Assembly (NCBI GenBank): GCA_030524175.1
Contig: JAUNHC010000019.1
Coordinates: forward strand, 1 to 64,000
From: Eubacteriales bacterium
Lineage (GTDB): Bacteria > Bacillota > Clostridia > Lachnospirales > Lachnospiraceae
DNA length: 64,000 nucleotides
Direction: 5' to 3'
Below, piece after piece: positions 51,369 to 60,368 of the stretch. The translations under genes and the position numbers were made by a program. The notes under the pieces were generated by a model that did not search any database, was not told the DNA's origin, and saw only the letters and a program-made list of their open reading frames with translations. How positions within the stretch are numbered: the stretch's first letter is position 1; each line of letters begins with the position of its first letter.

Positions 51369-52397
51369 ATGAACAAAAAGAGAATGATGAAATGCGTATC
51401 AACGGTAGCAACGGCAGCGATTGTGGCAGGTGCGATGACCACCACGGTATTGGCCGAGGGTAAAACATTAAAGTTAGCATATCTTGTTGACACACTTGAT
51501 GAATCCCAGCATTTCGTATCTGAGAACATGGACCTGTATTGTCAGTATCTCAGCGAGCAGAATGAAGATTACGATATCGAATACAATGTGTTCGACGCAA
51601 AAATGAGCCTGACAGAGCAGATGGCTCAGATTGAGAACTGTGTAACTATGGGATATGACGGAGTTGTTATAAACCCCATTGACCCGGATGGAATTCTTCC
51701 TACTGTAGAGTCTGCCCAGGAGGCAGGTCTGGTTATGTTAGATCTTCGTTCTTCTAATGATGCATATGATCTTCAGCTTGACTATGCAGATGAGACCAGC
51801 CGGGGAGAACAAATGAAAAAATGGTTTCTTGATTATATGGATGAGCATCCGGACGAAGTATTTTATGTAGGACTCCTTCAGGGAGATCCAAAGACACCGC
51901 AGACAATGCCGAGATGCAGTGTACTTGCCACGATCGCAGAGGAACGCCCGGATAACTTCGTTGTTCTTGATGAGCAGTACTGTACAGACTGGACAACTGA
52001 TTCTGCCATGAAGATTGTTGAGGACTGGCTGCAGGCTTATCCGCAAATGAACTGTATTTTCTCAGCAGCAGAGCAGCTGGCATATGGATCAGCCCAGGTT
52101 CTTCAGCAGGCTGGTGTGCAGGATGATTTCGTTCAGGTTACTGTAAATGGTGAGGCAATGGGGATTGAGATGGTACGAAAAGATCAGGTTATCATGGACT
52201 GCGGTACATTTACGCCGGCTACAGCAGCCGGAGCGATTCGTCTTCTGGTTGATGGGATCACCGAGGGAACCAGAGGAAGATATGATTACTCTGAATACAC
52301 ATTGTTCCTTATGACAAAAGAAAATGTAGATGAAGTTGAAAATCGTTATAATACATTCTCATGGGATGAAATGGGCGAGCCAAAGAAATTATATTAA
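51369..52397 (+). CDS. Ribose-type ABC importer, substrate-binding protein (cluster D)
   Basis: 342 residues. Signal peptide MNKKRMMKCVSTVATAAIVA with cleavage after VLA near residue 29; the Cys at position 9 is not a lipobox. Mature type-I binding fold (LKLAYLVDTLDESQHF, MGYDGVVINPIDPDGI, NCIFSAAEQLAYGSAQVL). It should deliver the cluster D substrate to the ATPase and permease that follow. AAAAGGAGAAATC upstream; a hairpin separates it from the ATPase gene. Confidence 0.92.
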   Translation: MNKKRMMKCVSTVATAAIVAGAMTTTVLAEGKTLKLAYLVDTLDESQHFVSENMDLYCQYLSEQNEDYDIEYNVFDAKMSLTEQMAQIENCVTMGYDGVVINPIDPDGILPTVESAQEAGLVMLDLRSSNDAYDLQLDYADETSRGEQMKKWFLDYMDEHPDEVFYVGLLQGDPKTPQTMPRCSVLATIAEERPDNFVVLDEQYCTDWTTDSAMKIVEDWLQAYPQMNCIFSAAEQLAYGSAQVLQQAGVQDDFVQVTVNGEAMGIEMVRKDQVIMDCGTFTPATAAGAIRLLVDGITEGTRGRYDYSEYTLFLMTKENVDEVENRYNTFSWDEMGEPKKLY

Positions 52398-52414
52398 TAT
52401 TTGATAACAATGTG

Positions 52415-52448
52415 GGATGTCTCTTCAGCAAAAGCCGGAGAGACATCC
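52415..52448 (+). terminator. Intercistronic stem-loop after the cluster D binding-protein gene
   Basis: GGATGTCTCT (52415-52424) pairs perfectly with AGAGACATCC (52439-52448) over a 14-base loop, with no T-run. Probably stabilises the binding-protein message or attenuates downstream genes. Confidence 0.65.
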
Positions 52449-52499
52449 ATAAAACTTCCTTATTCATTCTAATATACTGCACAACAGAAAGGGAAAAGA

Positions 52500-54014
52500 A
52501 TGAGCGAAAACGAAAATAAGATTATTTTAAAAGCAGAGCATGTAAAAAAATCTTTCGGTGGCGTCCATGCCCTGAAAGATGCCAGTCTTGAGCTGAGAAG
52601 AGGAGAGGTTCACGGTCTTGTGGGAGAGAATGGAGCAGGAAAATCTACATTGATGAAGATTTTGCTTGGTATCCATAAGCGGGATGCAGGGACGATCGTG
52701 TATAAGGGGGAGCCTCTGAGTTTTAAATCTCCTAAAGAAGCTCTATCAGCAGGAATCGTAATGGTTCATCAGGAAATTAATATGATCATGGAAATGAGTA
52801 TAGCAGAGAATCTTTTCTTCGGAAGAGAGGAAATGTTTATGAATGGACCAAAAATTAATATAAAAAAACGTGTGCAGAAGGCACAGGAAGTTTTTAAGGA
52901 GCTGAAAATTAACATTGATGCAACCAAAAAAGCAAAAGATTTGAGCATAGCAGAGCTTCAGCTTGTAGAAATTGCAAGGGCAGCTTCCTATGGAGCTGAA
53001 ATTATTATTATGGATGAGCCTACCTCTGCACTTGCAGACGCAGAGGTAAAAGAATTATATCGTATTATTGATGATCTTATCAGCCAAGATAAGGCAGTTG
53101 TATTTATATCACATAAACTTGATGAAATCTTAAGAGTCTGCCATAGAGTAACTGTTCTGCGTGACGGTGAATTTATTGAGACAAGAGAATCAAAAGATGT
53201 GACAAAAGATATGCTGATCAGCAGCATATGCGGACGTGAAAATGTTTCTCTTTATACAAGAGAATCTTATAATCCGGGAGAAGTGGTTCTTTCGGTAAAG
53301 GACTTTACTTCCAATAATGTTTTTGAGAAGGTTAATTTTGAGGTGAGAGCCGGGGAGGTTCTGGGATTTGCGGGCCTGATGGGAGCGGGACGTACAGAGA
53401 TAGCCCGTGCCCTGTTTGGAATTGATAAACATGATTCAGGCGAAGTGTTTATTAGTGGAAAGAAAGTACATATCAGATCACCGAAAGATGCTGTTCGAAA
53501 CAGTTTGGGAATGGTAACGGAGGACCGGTTAAGATCAGGCTGTATTTATACAATGTCTATCATTCAGAATGCGACTCTGGCTGTTTTTCCGAATATATGC
53601 AATAAGCTTGGAATTTTTAAGGTTAAGAATGAGAATTCCATATTTAAGAAAATCGTTAATATGTCAAATATCAAATTTGGACAGGATTCAGATAAAATCG
53701 GATCTCTCAGCGGCGGTAACCAGCAGAAGGTAATTATCGGAAGATGGCTGTCAACAGAGCCGAAGATATTGATTCTTGACGAACCTACAAGAGGCATTGA
53801 TGTCGGTGCAAAATCTGAGATTTACAAGTTGATCGATGAGCTGGCACAAAAGGGGATTGCAGTTATCATGATATCATCTGAAATGCCGGAGCTGTTTGCC
53901 CTGTGCGACAGAATCGTAGTAGTGAGGAATGGCATGATTTCCGGAGTGTTAAATACGAAAGAAACCAATAGTGAAGAAATAATGCATTATTGCTTTGGAA
54001 CAAATGCTTCATAA
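52500..54014 (+). CDS. Ribose-type ABC importer ATP-binding protein (cluster D)
   Basis: 504 residues, two ATPase halves. First: GENGAGKST, LSIAELQLVEIARA, IIIMDEPTSAL. Second: degenerate Walker A LMGAGRTE, LSGGNQQKVIIGRW, ILILDEPTRGIDVGAK. RbsA/MglA type, working with the permease 40 bp downstream. Confidence 0.95.
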   Translation: MSENENKIILKAEHVKKSFGGVHALKDASLELRRGEVHGLVGENGAGKSTLMKILLGIHKRDAGTIVYKGEPLSFKSPKEALSAGIVMVHQEINMIMEMSIAENLFFGREEMFMNGPKINIKKRVQKAQEVFKELKINIDATKKAKDLSIAELQLVEIARAASYGAEIIIMDEPTSALADAEVKELYRIIDDLISQDKAVVFISHKLDEILRVCHRVTVLRDGEFIETRESKDVTKDMLISSICGRENVSLYTRESYNPGEVVLSVKDFTSNNVFEKVNFEVRAGEVLGFAGLMGAGRTEIARALFGIDKHDSGEVFISGKKVHIRSPKDAVRNSLGMVTEDRLRSGCIYTMSIIQNATLAVFPNICNKLGIFKVKNENSIFKKIVNMSNIKFGQDSDKIGSLSGGNQQKVIIGRWLSTEPKILILDEPTRGIDVGAKSEIYKLIDELAQKGIAVIMISSEMPELFALCDRIVVVRNGMISGVLNTKETNSEEIMHYCFGTNAS

Positions 54015-54054
54015 TGTTTAATAATAAATTTGAAATGAAAATGGAGGAAGAATA

Positions 54055-55017
54055 ATGTCGTATACAAAAAAAGCTAGTAAAGCGATAATGACTGATTACA
54101 AAGTTGTAATAATTATTCTTGTTTTAGGAGTATTTTTGACTTTCTCGTCAGATGTGTTTCTTACAAGCCGTAACCTTATGAATGTTCTGCGTCAGGTGTG
54201 TGTAAATGCGATGGTTGCATCAGCATTTGTAATTGTTATTTCAACTGCAGGAATTGACCTTTCAGTGGGAAGTATTGTAGGTTTGGTAGGCGTTATTGTT
54301 GCAGTCTGCCTGAAAGCAAATGTTCCGATCGTATTATCCTGTCTGATCGGTATTGTAGCAGGTGCTGGTCTTGGCGCCATTAATGCATTCTTTATTACAA
54401 AATTTGATTTATTACCTTTTGTGGTCACGCTATCTACGCAGATGATTTTCAGAGGTGCTATTTATCTTATTACAAATATGTCTCCCATCACCGGCCTGCC
54501 GGATGAATTCCTTCCTTTAGGACAGGGATATGTAGGACCTGTTCCGGTACCTGTGTTTTTTATGATCATCATTGCGGTTGTTGCATGGTTTTTGGTTAAC
54601 AGAACAAAATTCGGACGTTATGCACTGGCGATCGGCGGAAATGCTACCGCAGCACGTGTGAGCGGTGTAGATGTTAAAAAATATCTTTCCGGCTGTTATA
54701 TTCTGTGCGGAGCTTTCTGCGGAATTGCCGCTCTCGTTCTGACAGCACGTACAGCATCTGCTCAGACTACAGCCGGTGTGAATATGGAGATGGATATCAT
54801 TGCGGGATGTGTTATCGGAGGAACTCCTATGACAGGCGGTATCTGCAACGTATATGGTTCCCTTCTGGGCTGTCTTTTAGTTGGCCTGGTAGGAAACGGT
54901 ATGAATATCCTTGGCGTAAATGCAAACTGGCAGACTGTTATGAAAGGTCTTTTGATCCTGATCGCAGTTTTGATTGATAAGGTATCTGCTACTATTTATG
55001 AGGCTAAGAAGGCCTGA
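54055..55017 (+). CDS. Ribose-type ABC importer permease (cluster D)
   Basis: 320 residues, about nine to ten helices: VISTAGIDLSVGSIVGLVGV, GRYALAIGGNATAARVSGV, GGTPMTGGICNVYGSLLG. ATGGAGGAAGAATA upstream. It is followed after 27 bp by the flavoenzyme gene, placing the catabolic enzymes in the importer operon. Confidence 0.94.
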   Translation: MSYTKKASKAIMTDYKVVIIILVLGVFLTFSSDVFLTSRNLMNVLRQVCVNAMVASAFVIVISTAGIDLSVGSIVGLVGVIVAVCLKANVPIVLSCLIGIVAGAGLGAINAFFITKFDLLPFVVTLSTQMIFRGAIYLITNMSPITGLPDEFLPLGQGYVGPVPVPVFFMIIIAVVAWFLVNRTKFGRYALAIGGNATAARVSGVDVKKYLSGCYILCGAFCGIAALVLTARTASAQTTAGVNMEMDIIAGCVIGGTPMTGGICNVYGSLLGCLLVGLVGNGMNILGVNANWQTVMKGLLILIAVLIDKVSATIYEAKKA

Positions 55018-55044
55018 GGTTGATTTGCAGAAAGAGGAGCGATT

Positions 55045-57012
55045 ATGAGTGAAAAACATACGTTCAAATATTTATTCTCTCCATTTAAGATAGGTAAAGT
55101 TGAAATTAAGAACAGAATGGTTTTTCAGCCGCATGTTCCTTATTATGGATCGGAGGATGGCTATCCTACAGAAACGACAAAGCGATACTATATTGAACGT
55201 GCAAAAGGCGGAGTTGGGTTGATTGTGATTGAAAGCCTTATGGTACATCCGTCAGGAGTATATGCACCTCATGGCTGCATCTGCATGTATAACGAAAATA
55301 TTGTTGATGCGTGGAAGGATTTTCCGCCCCGGATCCATGAATATGGCACGAAGGTATTCGGGCAGCTTTCTCATGCGGGAGCAGATGTACTGACGAAACC
55401 TCATCAGCTTGCCAGTGCACCTTCTCAGGTTCCGGATGATGGAGCCAGGGTTATCCCTAAGGAGCTGGATCATGATACAATTTTGGAAATTATCCAGGGG
55501 TTTGCAGAGGCAGCGTATAAACTGAAAGCAGCAGGTTTTGACGGTGTGGAATTAAAATTTGCACATGACGGATTACTGAGAGCGTTTTCATCGCCGTTTC
55601 TGAACAGGAGAACAGATGAATACGGCGGATGTTTTGAGAACAGACTTCGTTTTTTTAAGGAAATTGTTTTGAATATCCGGAAGCTTTGCGGTGAGGACTT
55701 TCCTATAGGTGTCCGTCTTTGTCTGGACCAGTTTTCGGAAGAAGGTATCACCCAGGAATATGGAATAAGGCTTGCCAAGACCTGTGAAAAATATGGAATT
55801 GACTATATCAATGGAGACTCTGGCGGCGGAACCGACGGTTCCATGCAGATATTCCCTATGTGTATGCCGCTTGGAACAGGAGTATATCTGGCTTCTGCTG
55901 TAAAAAAAGAGGTAAAGATACCGGTGATTGGTTTTGGAAGAATCAATGATCCGGTGTTGATGGACATGATCCTGGAGGAGGGACATGCTGACCTGGTTGG
56001 AAGTGCCAGACAGTTTATTTGTGATTCCCATACGGCCATAAAAGCAGAAATGGGAAATCTGGATGATATCAGACATTGTATAGCATGTAATGATGGATGT
56101 ATCTATCAGTGTATGCAGGGAAGGCCAATCCGCTGTGTACAGAACCCGGCAGCGGGACGTGAAACTGAATTGGGTGAGGGTACTCTCAAAGAAACGGAAA
56201 CTCCAAAACGGATCATGGTAATAGGCGGCGGGATAGCAGGAATGAAGTTTGCGGAAATTGCGGCGAAGAGAAAGCACAAGGTGGCCTTGTATGAGAAAGA
56301 AGATATCTTGGGCGGACAGATCAATCTGGCAGAGAAAATGCCTTTTCGGGCAGAAATTGGTGAGGTGGCCAGGTATATCCGTCTGCAGCTTCAGCAGCTG
56401 GATGTTGAAATTCATACAGGAGTTCTGGTGGACGAAAATCTGATCCAACAGGTTGATCCTGAGATTATTGTTGCTGCAACAGGTTCCAGGGCATATATTC
56501 CTTCTGTTACGATACAGGAAGGCAGTAAAGTAAAAATATTAGATGTAAGACAGGCATTGCTGCATCCTGAATTTATTGGAAAACATGTTGTTGTGCTTGA
56601 CAAGCATGGCCATATGCAGGCGGCAGGAATTACAGAATTCGCGCTTATGCTGGGGGCGAAGGTCGAATATGTGACACCATATGAAAAAATGGGAGCTGAT
56701 ATGGATCCTTTAACCATGGAAATGGTTCGTAAGAGAGTCTTTGAGTATGATGATTTTTCTTATGAAGTTTACTCGGATGTTGAAGAAATAACAGAGCATG
56801 ATGTGGTCATAAAGAATAATTACAGCCACAAAACAAGGACCATACAGGACGCAGATACATTGATTTATGCAAATTATCCTCTTTCGGATAATATGCTTTA
56901 TAAAAAAATGAAACAGCTGGGAAGAAATGTATACGATATTGGCGATTGCCGAGCACCCAGACTTATTGAACAGGTTATCTATGAGAGCGAAATGCTCGCA
57001 AGAAAAATATAA
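55045..57012 (+). CDS. OYE-like FMN / [4Fe-4S] / FAD oxidoreductase (enoate reductase / TMADH family)
   Basis: 655 residues. N-terminal old-yellow-enzyme barrel (about 1-340: SPFKIGKVEIKNRMVFQPH, GQLSHAG, RRTDEYGG, GGT...), a [4Fe-4S] site with Cys345, Cys348, Cys352 and Cys364, then FAD/NAD(P)-binding domains (GGGIAG 394-399; GDCRAP at the end). Relatives include 2,4-dienoyl-CoA reductase, BaiCD/BaiH, flavonoid or enoate reductases and trimethylamine/dimethylglycine dehydrogenases. The usual active-site HGY is AHDG (173-176) here, so the catalytic Tyr is missing. With EtfBA close by, it likely exchanges electrons with ETF. Reduction of an activated C=C bond or oxidation of an N-methyl or alcohol group both remain possible. 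Confidence 0.9.
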   Translation: MSEKHTFKYLFSPFKIGKVEIKNRMVFQPHVPYYGSEDGYPTETTKRYYIERAKGGVGLIVIESLMVHPSGVYAPHGCICMYNENIVDAWKDFPPRIHEYGTKVFGQLSHAGADVLTKPHQLASAPSQVPDDGARVIPKELDHDTILEIIQGFAEAAYKLKAAGFDGVELKFAHDGLLRAFSSPFLNRRTDEYGGCFENRLRFFKEIVLNIRKLCGEDFPIGVRLCLDQFSEEGITQEYGIRLAKTCEKYGIDYINGDSGGGTDGSMQIFPMCMPLGTGVYLASAVKKEVKIPVIGFGRINDPVLMDMILEEGHADLVGSARQFICDSHTAIKAEMGNLDDIRHCIACNDGCIYQCMQGRPIRCVQNPAAGRETELGEGTLKETETPKRIMVIGGGIAGMKFAEIAAKRKHKVALYEKEDILGGQINLAEKMPFRAEIGEVARYIRLQLQQLDVEIHTGVLVDENLIQQVDPEIIVAATGSRAYIPSVTIQEGSKVKILDVRQALLHPEFIGKHVVVLDKHGHMQAAGITEFALMLGAKVEYVTPYEKMGADMDPLTMEMVRKRVFEYDDFSYEVYSDVEEITEHDVVIKNNYSHKTRTIQDADTLIYANYPLSDNMLYKKMKQLGRNVYDIGDCRAPRLIEQVIYESEMLARKI

Positions 57013-57044
57013 TTTATATGGATAAAAAGAGGAGGATTTTTGAA

Positions 57045-58178
57045 ATGAAAGACATTCGGACAGCCGTAATCGGAACAGGTTTAATTGCAAATTCAGCACA
57101 TCTTGCTGCGATTCAGAGAATTGGAAGTGGATTTGATGTGGTAGCGTGTTATGACATGCGGGTAAGTGCAGCGAAAGAGACAGCAGAGCGTTTCAATATT
57201 CCAAATGTTTATGAAGATGTTGATAAAATGCTGGAAGAGATGAAACCAGAGCTTGTGATCGTGGCAACCTCCAATGCATCACATAAAGAAATGTCATTAA
57301 AGGCATTAAAAAGAGGTGCCAATGTTGTGTGTGAGAAGCCGGTTGCTATGAAATATGCAGATGCAGTAGAGCTGTTTGACGAGGCAGAGAAGCGGGGCCT
57401 TCATTTCTTTCCGGCTCAGACAGAGAGATTCAGACAGGAGCGTCTGGCTGCAAGAAAGCTTGTGAAAACAGGTGAACTTGGAGAGGTATATTTTGCAGAG
57501 TTCGAGAGTGTGAGAAGAAGAGGAATTCCTCAATGGGGATTCTTTCATATGAAAGAGTACAATGTAGGCGGACCATTCGCTGATCTTGGTGTTCATGAGA
57601 TTGACCATATGCTTTATACATTAGGAAATCCCAAGCCCATCACTGTAAGCGGAAGCACATGGTCAAAGATTGGGAATTCAGGAAATGAGCTGGAGATTTC
57701 CGCTGAACAAAGCGGTGCATTAGGCGGTATTGAGATTACACCTCGTCCATATGACTGGAAAGAGTTCAGCGTTGAGGATATGGCAACAGGGATTATCCGC
57801 TTAGAGGGGGATCTGACTATTAATTTCAAGTGTTCCTGGGCATTGAATGTTCCGGACCGCTTTACAAGAACTTATGCAGGTACAAAGGCGGGGATGAGAT
57901 ACGGAAATGATCATCCAATGACTATTTACAGTGATGTGGCAGGATGGCAGTCAGATAAGGTTCCATATGTATATGGAGATGCTGATTATCCTTCAGATCT
58001 TCCGTTCCCGGGACATGTTGGATTGCTTAAAAACGTATATGGTGTTCTGAGAAATGGTGAGGAGCCCATCGTTAAGAAAGAAGAGACTTTGAATGTTACA
58101 ACAGTAATCGAAGCTTTCTATAAATCAGCAGAGTTACATAAAGAAATCAACTGCCTAAAGCTCAGAGGCGAAGAGTAA
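57045..58178 (+). CDS. Gfo/Idh/MocA-family oxidoreductase (cluster D, importer operon)
   Basis: 377 residues. NAD(P) motif AVIGTGLIANSAHLAAI, EKP motif VVCEKPVAMK, then PAQTERFRQERLAARKLV and GGPFADLGVHEIDHMLYTLG. Similar in type to the glycoside/sugar dehydrogenases found in C-glycoside-cleaving gut clusters. ATG 57045 has GAGGAGGATTTTTG. Lying between the flavoenzyme and etfB, it probably oxidises the sugar part of the imported compound. Confidence 0.9.
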   Translation: MKDIRTAVIGTGLIANSAHLAAIQRIGSGFDVVACYDMRVSAAKETAERFNIPNVYEDVDKMLEEMKPELVIVATSNASHKEMSLKALKRGANVVCEKPVAMKYADAVELFDEAEKRGLHFFPAQTERFRQERLAARKLVKTGELGEVYFAEFESVRRRGIPQWGFFHMKEYNVGGPFADLGVHEIDHMLYTLGNPKPITVSGSTWSKIGNSGNELEISAEQSGALGGIEITPRPYDWKEFSVEDMATGIIRLEGDLTINFKCSWALNVPDRFTRTYAGTKAGMRYGNDHPMTIYSDVAGWQSDKVPYVYGDADYPSDLPFPGHVGLLKNVYGVLRNGEEPIVKKEETLNVTTVIEAFYKSAELHKEINCLKLRGEE

Positions 58179-58226
58179 TCATTGTAGTTTATCAATGGGA
58201 CTATTTTTTGAATAAGAGGGGTTTGA

Positions 58227-59075
58227 ATGAATATCATTGTATGTATAAAACAAGTACCTAATACAAAGGAAGTGCGCATTAATACGGAGACGAATAATAT
58301 TATTCGGGAAGGCGTGCCTAGTATTCTTAATCCGGCAGACGCTAATGCGATAGAAGCAGCCCTCTCTATTCGCGAAAAAAAAGGTGGTACTGTATGTGCG
58401 GTCTCTATGGGACCGCAGCAGTCCGCTGATGTACTGCAAGAAGCACTTGATATGGGGGCAGACAGGGGAATCCTTTTATCAGACCGGATGGTGGCAGGAT
58501 CCGATACATTGGCCACCGGTTATGCACTCTCCGCTATGATAAAAACGCTGAATGCAGATCTTGTCTTATGTGGAGCTGAGGCTATAGATGGATGTACAGG
58601 ACAAGTTGGGCCAATTATTGCCGAGAATCTTGGATGGCCCCAGTTTACCTATGTTAATTCCGTAGAAATTACAAATGGATGTCTTAAAATAAAAAGAGAC
58701 ATGAGAGATACTTTTGAATTGTATGAATGCAAACTGCCGGCTGTTGTTTGTGTATTGAAGGGAATCAATATTCCTAGAAAGAGTAAGGATTCAGATAAAA
58801 GACCGGAAATTATTTCAGTAAAAGAAATAGATGCGGAAGAGGAGTACCTTGGAATGAAAGGTTCACCTACAAGAGTTTCCAAAATTGTTTTTTCGGGAAA
58901 AAGTATGTCCAGCTTTGTATCTGTAGATGGGAGTCTGCCAGTCAGATCACGCATTCGTATTTTAATGAATGGCGGGATGTCTCCTAAGAAAATCAGTTTT
59001 GTAAGAGGAGAAGCGAAAGAGCTTGCAGACAGAATTCTTGAGGATGAAGTTCTGAGAGGGCAGATTGTAAAATAG
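58227..59075 (+). CDS. etfB: Electron transfer flavoprotein subunit beta
   Basis: 282 residues. MNIIVCIKQVPNT start, NPADANAIEAAL, GADRGILLSD and GAEAIDGCTGQVGPIIAENLGWPQ are EtfB hallmarks; the nucleotide-binding region is present. It forms a heterodimer with the next gene product. GAGGGGTTTGA upstream, 48 bp after the Gfo/Idh/MocA gene. Confidence 0.94.
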   Translation: MNIIVCIKQVPNTKEVRINTETNNIIREGVPSILNPADANAIEAALSIREKKGGTVCAVSMGPQQSADVLQEALDMGADRGILLSDRMVAGSDTLATGYALSAMIKTLNADLVLCGAEAIDGCTGQVGPIIAENLGWPQFTYVNSVEITNGCLKIKRDMRDTFELYECKLPAVVCVLKGINIPRKSKDSDKRPEIISVKEIDAEEEYLGMKGSPTRVSKIVFSGKSMSSFVSVDGSLPVRSRIRILMNGGMSPKKISFVRGEAKELADRILEDEVLRGQIVK

Positions 59076-59088
59076 GAGAGGTGATAAG

Positions 59089-60300
59089 ATGATTCATATT
59101 GATAGCGAAAGCTGTATTGGATGCGGAGTGTGCGCTGAGACATGTTTTTCGGGTGCAATATCAATACAGGACTCACGCGCTGTAGTGAATGATGCGTGTA
59201 TCCTTTGCGGCAGCTGTGAAGACGCCTGTCCTGTTTCTGCAATTACTTTTGAAAGAGACAGTGAAGCGGCAGATAAGAATGATCTGTCCGCGTATTCAGG
59301 TGTATGGGTTGTCATGGAAAATGATAATCACACATCCATGCCTAAAAAGGTGTGTTACGAACTTCTGAGTGAAGGGAGAAAGCTGGCAGATCGTCTGGGA
59401 GAACGTTTGTGTGCAGTGTATCTTTGTATTGAGATTTCGGAGCAGACAGTGGAGGATCTTCGGGCAATCGGCTGTGATATACTGATTCTGGCGGAAAACA
59501 GCGAATTTAAATGGTATAATACAGATGTTTTTTCTAAAATCATAACAGGTTTTATAGAAAAATATAAACCATCTATCGTTCTTTACCCGGGAACAGAAAA
59601 TGGAAGAGATTTGGCACCCAGAATATCAGCAAGACTTAAGGTGGGGCTTACTGCGGATTGTACAGCATTGGAAATTAATGAAAAAAAAGAGCTGGTACAA
59701 GTCAGGCCAACTTATGGCGGAAATATTGTAGCGTCTATTCTTACACCGGATCACCGGCCGCAGATGGCTTCGGTCAGACCTAATATTTTTGCAGTTGTCC
59801 GGACAGACACGCACAGAAAAATGGAGATTCTAAGAGAGCAGGTAACGATCACTTCGGAGTTATTGAGAGTAAAAAGAGCAGGCACACAAGAAAAGAAGAG
59901 TATTTATAAGGATGTTGAAGAGGCCAGGGTGGTTCTTGTGGGAGGATTCGGCGCCGGAGAAAAAGGCTTTCAGCTTATTAATGAACTGGCAGTTAAACTT
60001 GACGCTGCAGTGGGGGCTACCAGAAAGGCTGTTGACGAAGGCTGGGCGCCTTTTGAGATTCAGATCGGACAGACTGGAAAAATAATAGCTCCCGATCTGT
60101 ATATCTGTTTCGGAGTTTCCGGAGCACTGCAGCATACCATCGGAGTCCGCGGTGCGAAAAAAATGATAGCAGTGAACAATGATCCTACGGCACCTGTTTT
60201 TAATTGCTGTGATATGGCTGTGCTGGGAGATTGTGTTGAGGTTCTTGAAAATATGATCAAGCAGGTTGAAGAAAAAGGGAACGAAGTTTTTTCTATATAG
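59089..60300 (+). CDS. etfA: Electron transfer flavoprotein subunit alpha fused to a 2[4Fe-4S] ferredoxin domain
   Basis: 403 residues. Residues 1-55 form a two-cluster ferredoxin: Cys9, 12, 15, 19 and Cys37, 40, 43, 47. The rest is EtfA with the FAD-binding end FGVSGALQHTIGVRGAKKMI and VNNDPTAPVF. This fusion is known from anaerobes, for example the caffeyl-CoA reductase-Etf complex of Acetobacterium, where it takes part in flavin-based electron bifurcation. Here no acyl-CoA dehydrogenase gene is near; the only candidate partner is the OYE-type flavoenzyme. Starts 13 bp after etfB with AGGAGAGGTGATAAG. Confidence 0.95.
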   Translation: MIHIDSESCIGCGVCAETCFSGAISIQDSRAVVNDACILCGSCEDACPVSAITFERDSEAADKNDLSAYSGVWVVMENDNHTSMPKKVCYELLSEGRKLADRLGERLCAVYLCIEISEQTVEDLRAIGCDILILAENSEFKWYNTDVFSKIITGFIEKYKPSIVLYPGTENGRDLAPRISARLKVGLTADCTALEINEKKELVQVRPTYGGNIVASILTPDHRPQMASVRPNIFAVVRTDTHRKMEILREQVTITSELLRVKRAGTQEKKSIYKDVEEARVVLVGGFGAGEKGFQLINELAVKLDAAVGATRKAVDEGWAPFEIQIGQTGKIIAPDLYICFGVSGALQHTIGVRGAKKMIAVNNDPTAPVFNCCDMAVLGDCVEVLENMIKQVEEKGNEVFSI

Positions 60301-60310
60301 TAAATGACAA

Positions 60311-60353
60311 AAACTTTCCAAGGCCGGTTGACGACTTTGGGAAGCTTTTTTTT
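60311..60353 (+). terminator. Internal terminator between etfA and the cyclase gene
   Basis: CTTTCCAAG (60314-60322) pairs with CTTTGGGAAG (60335-60344), with a bulge and a G-T pair, and runs into eight T residues (60346-60353). Only 15 bases separate the T-run from the next start codon, so the last three genes are probably expressed at a lower level by read-through. Confidence 0.8.
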
Positions 60354-60368
60354 AAAGGAGATATTGTT

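Noticed and set aside
50155-51370. Frameshifted N-terminal helix-turn-helix for the 50155 LacI-like gene
   Set aside because: Reading the upstream 330 bases in all minus-strand frames gave only AT-rich promoter sequence with stops; no DNA-binding domain remnant was found.
55588-56448. Long minus-strand ORF (286 codons) opposite the OYE-type gene
   Set aside because: Antisense shadow of a coding region with clear flavoenzyme motifs; no recognisable domain.
47349-58178. Direct assignment as a known C-glycoside deglycosylation (Dgp/Dfg) operon
   Set aside because: The small DUF6379-type subunit needed by the described C-deglycosylases is not present, and the TIM and Gfo genes are in divergent operons.
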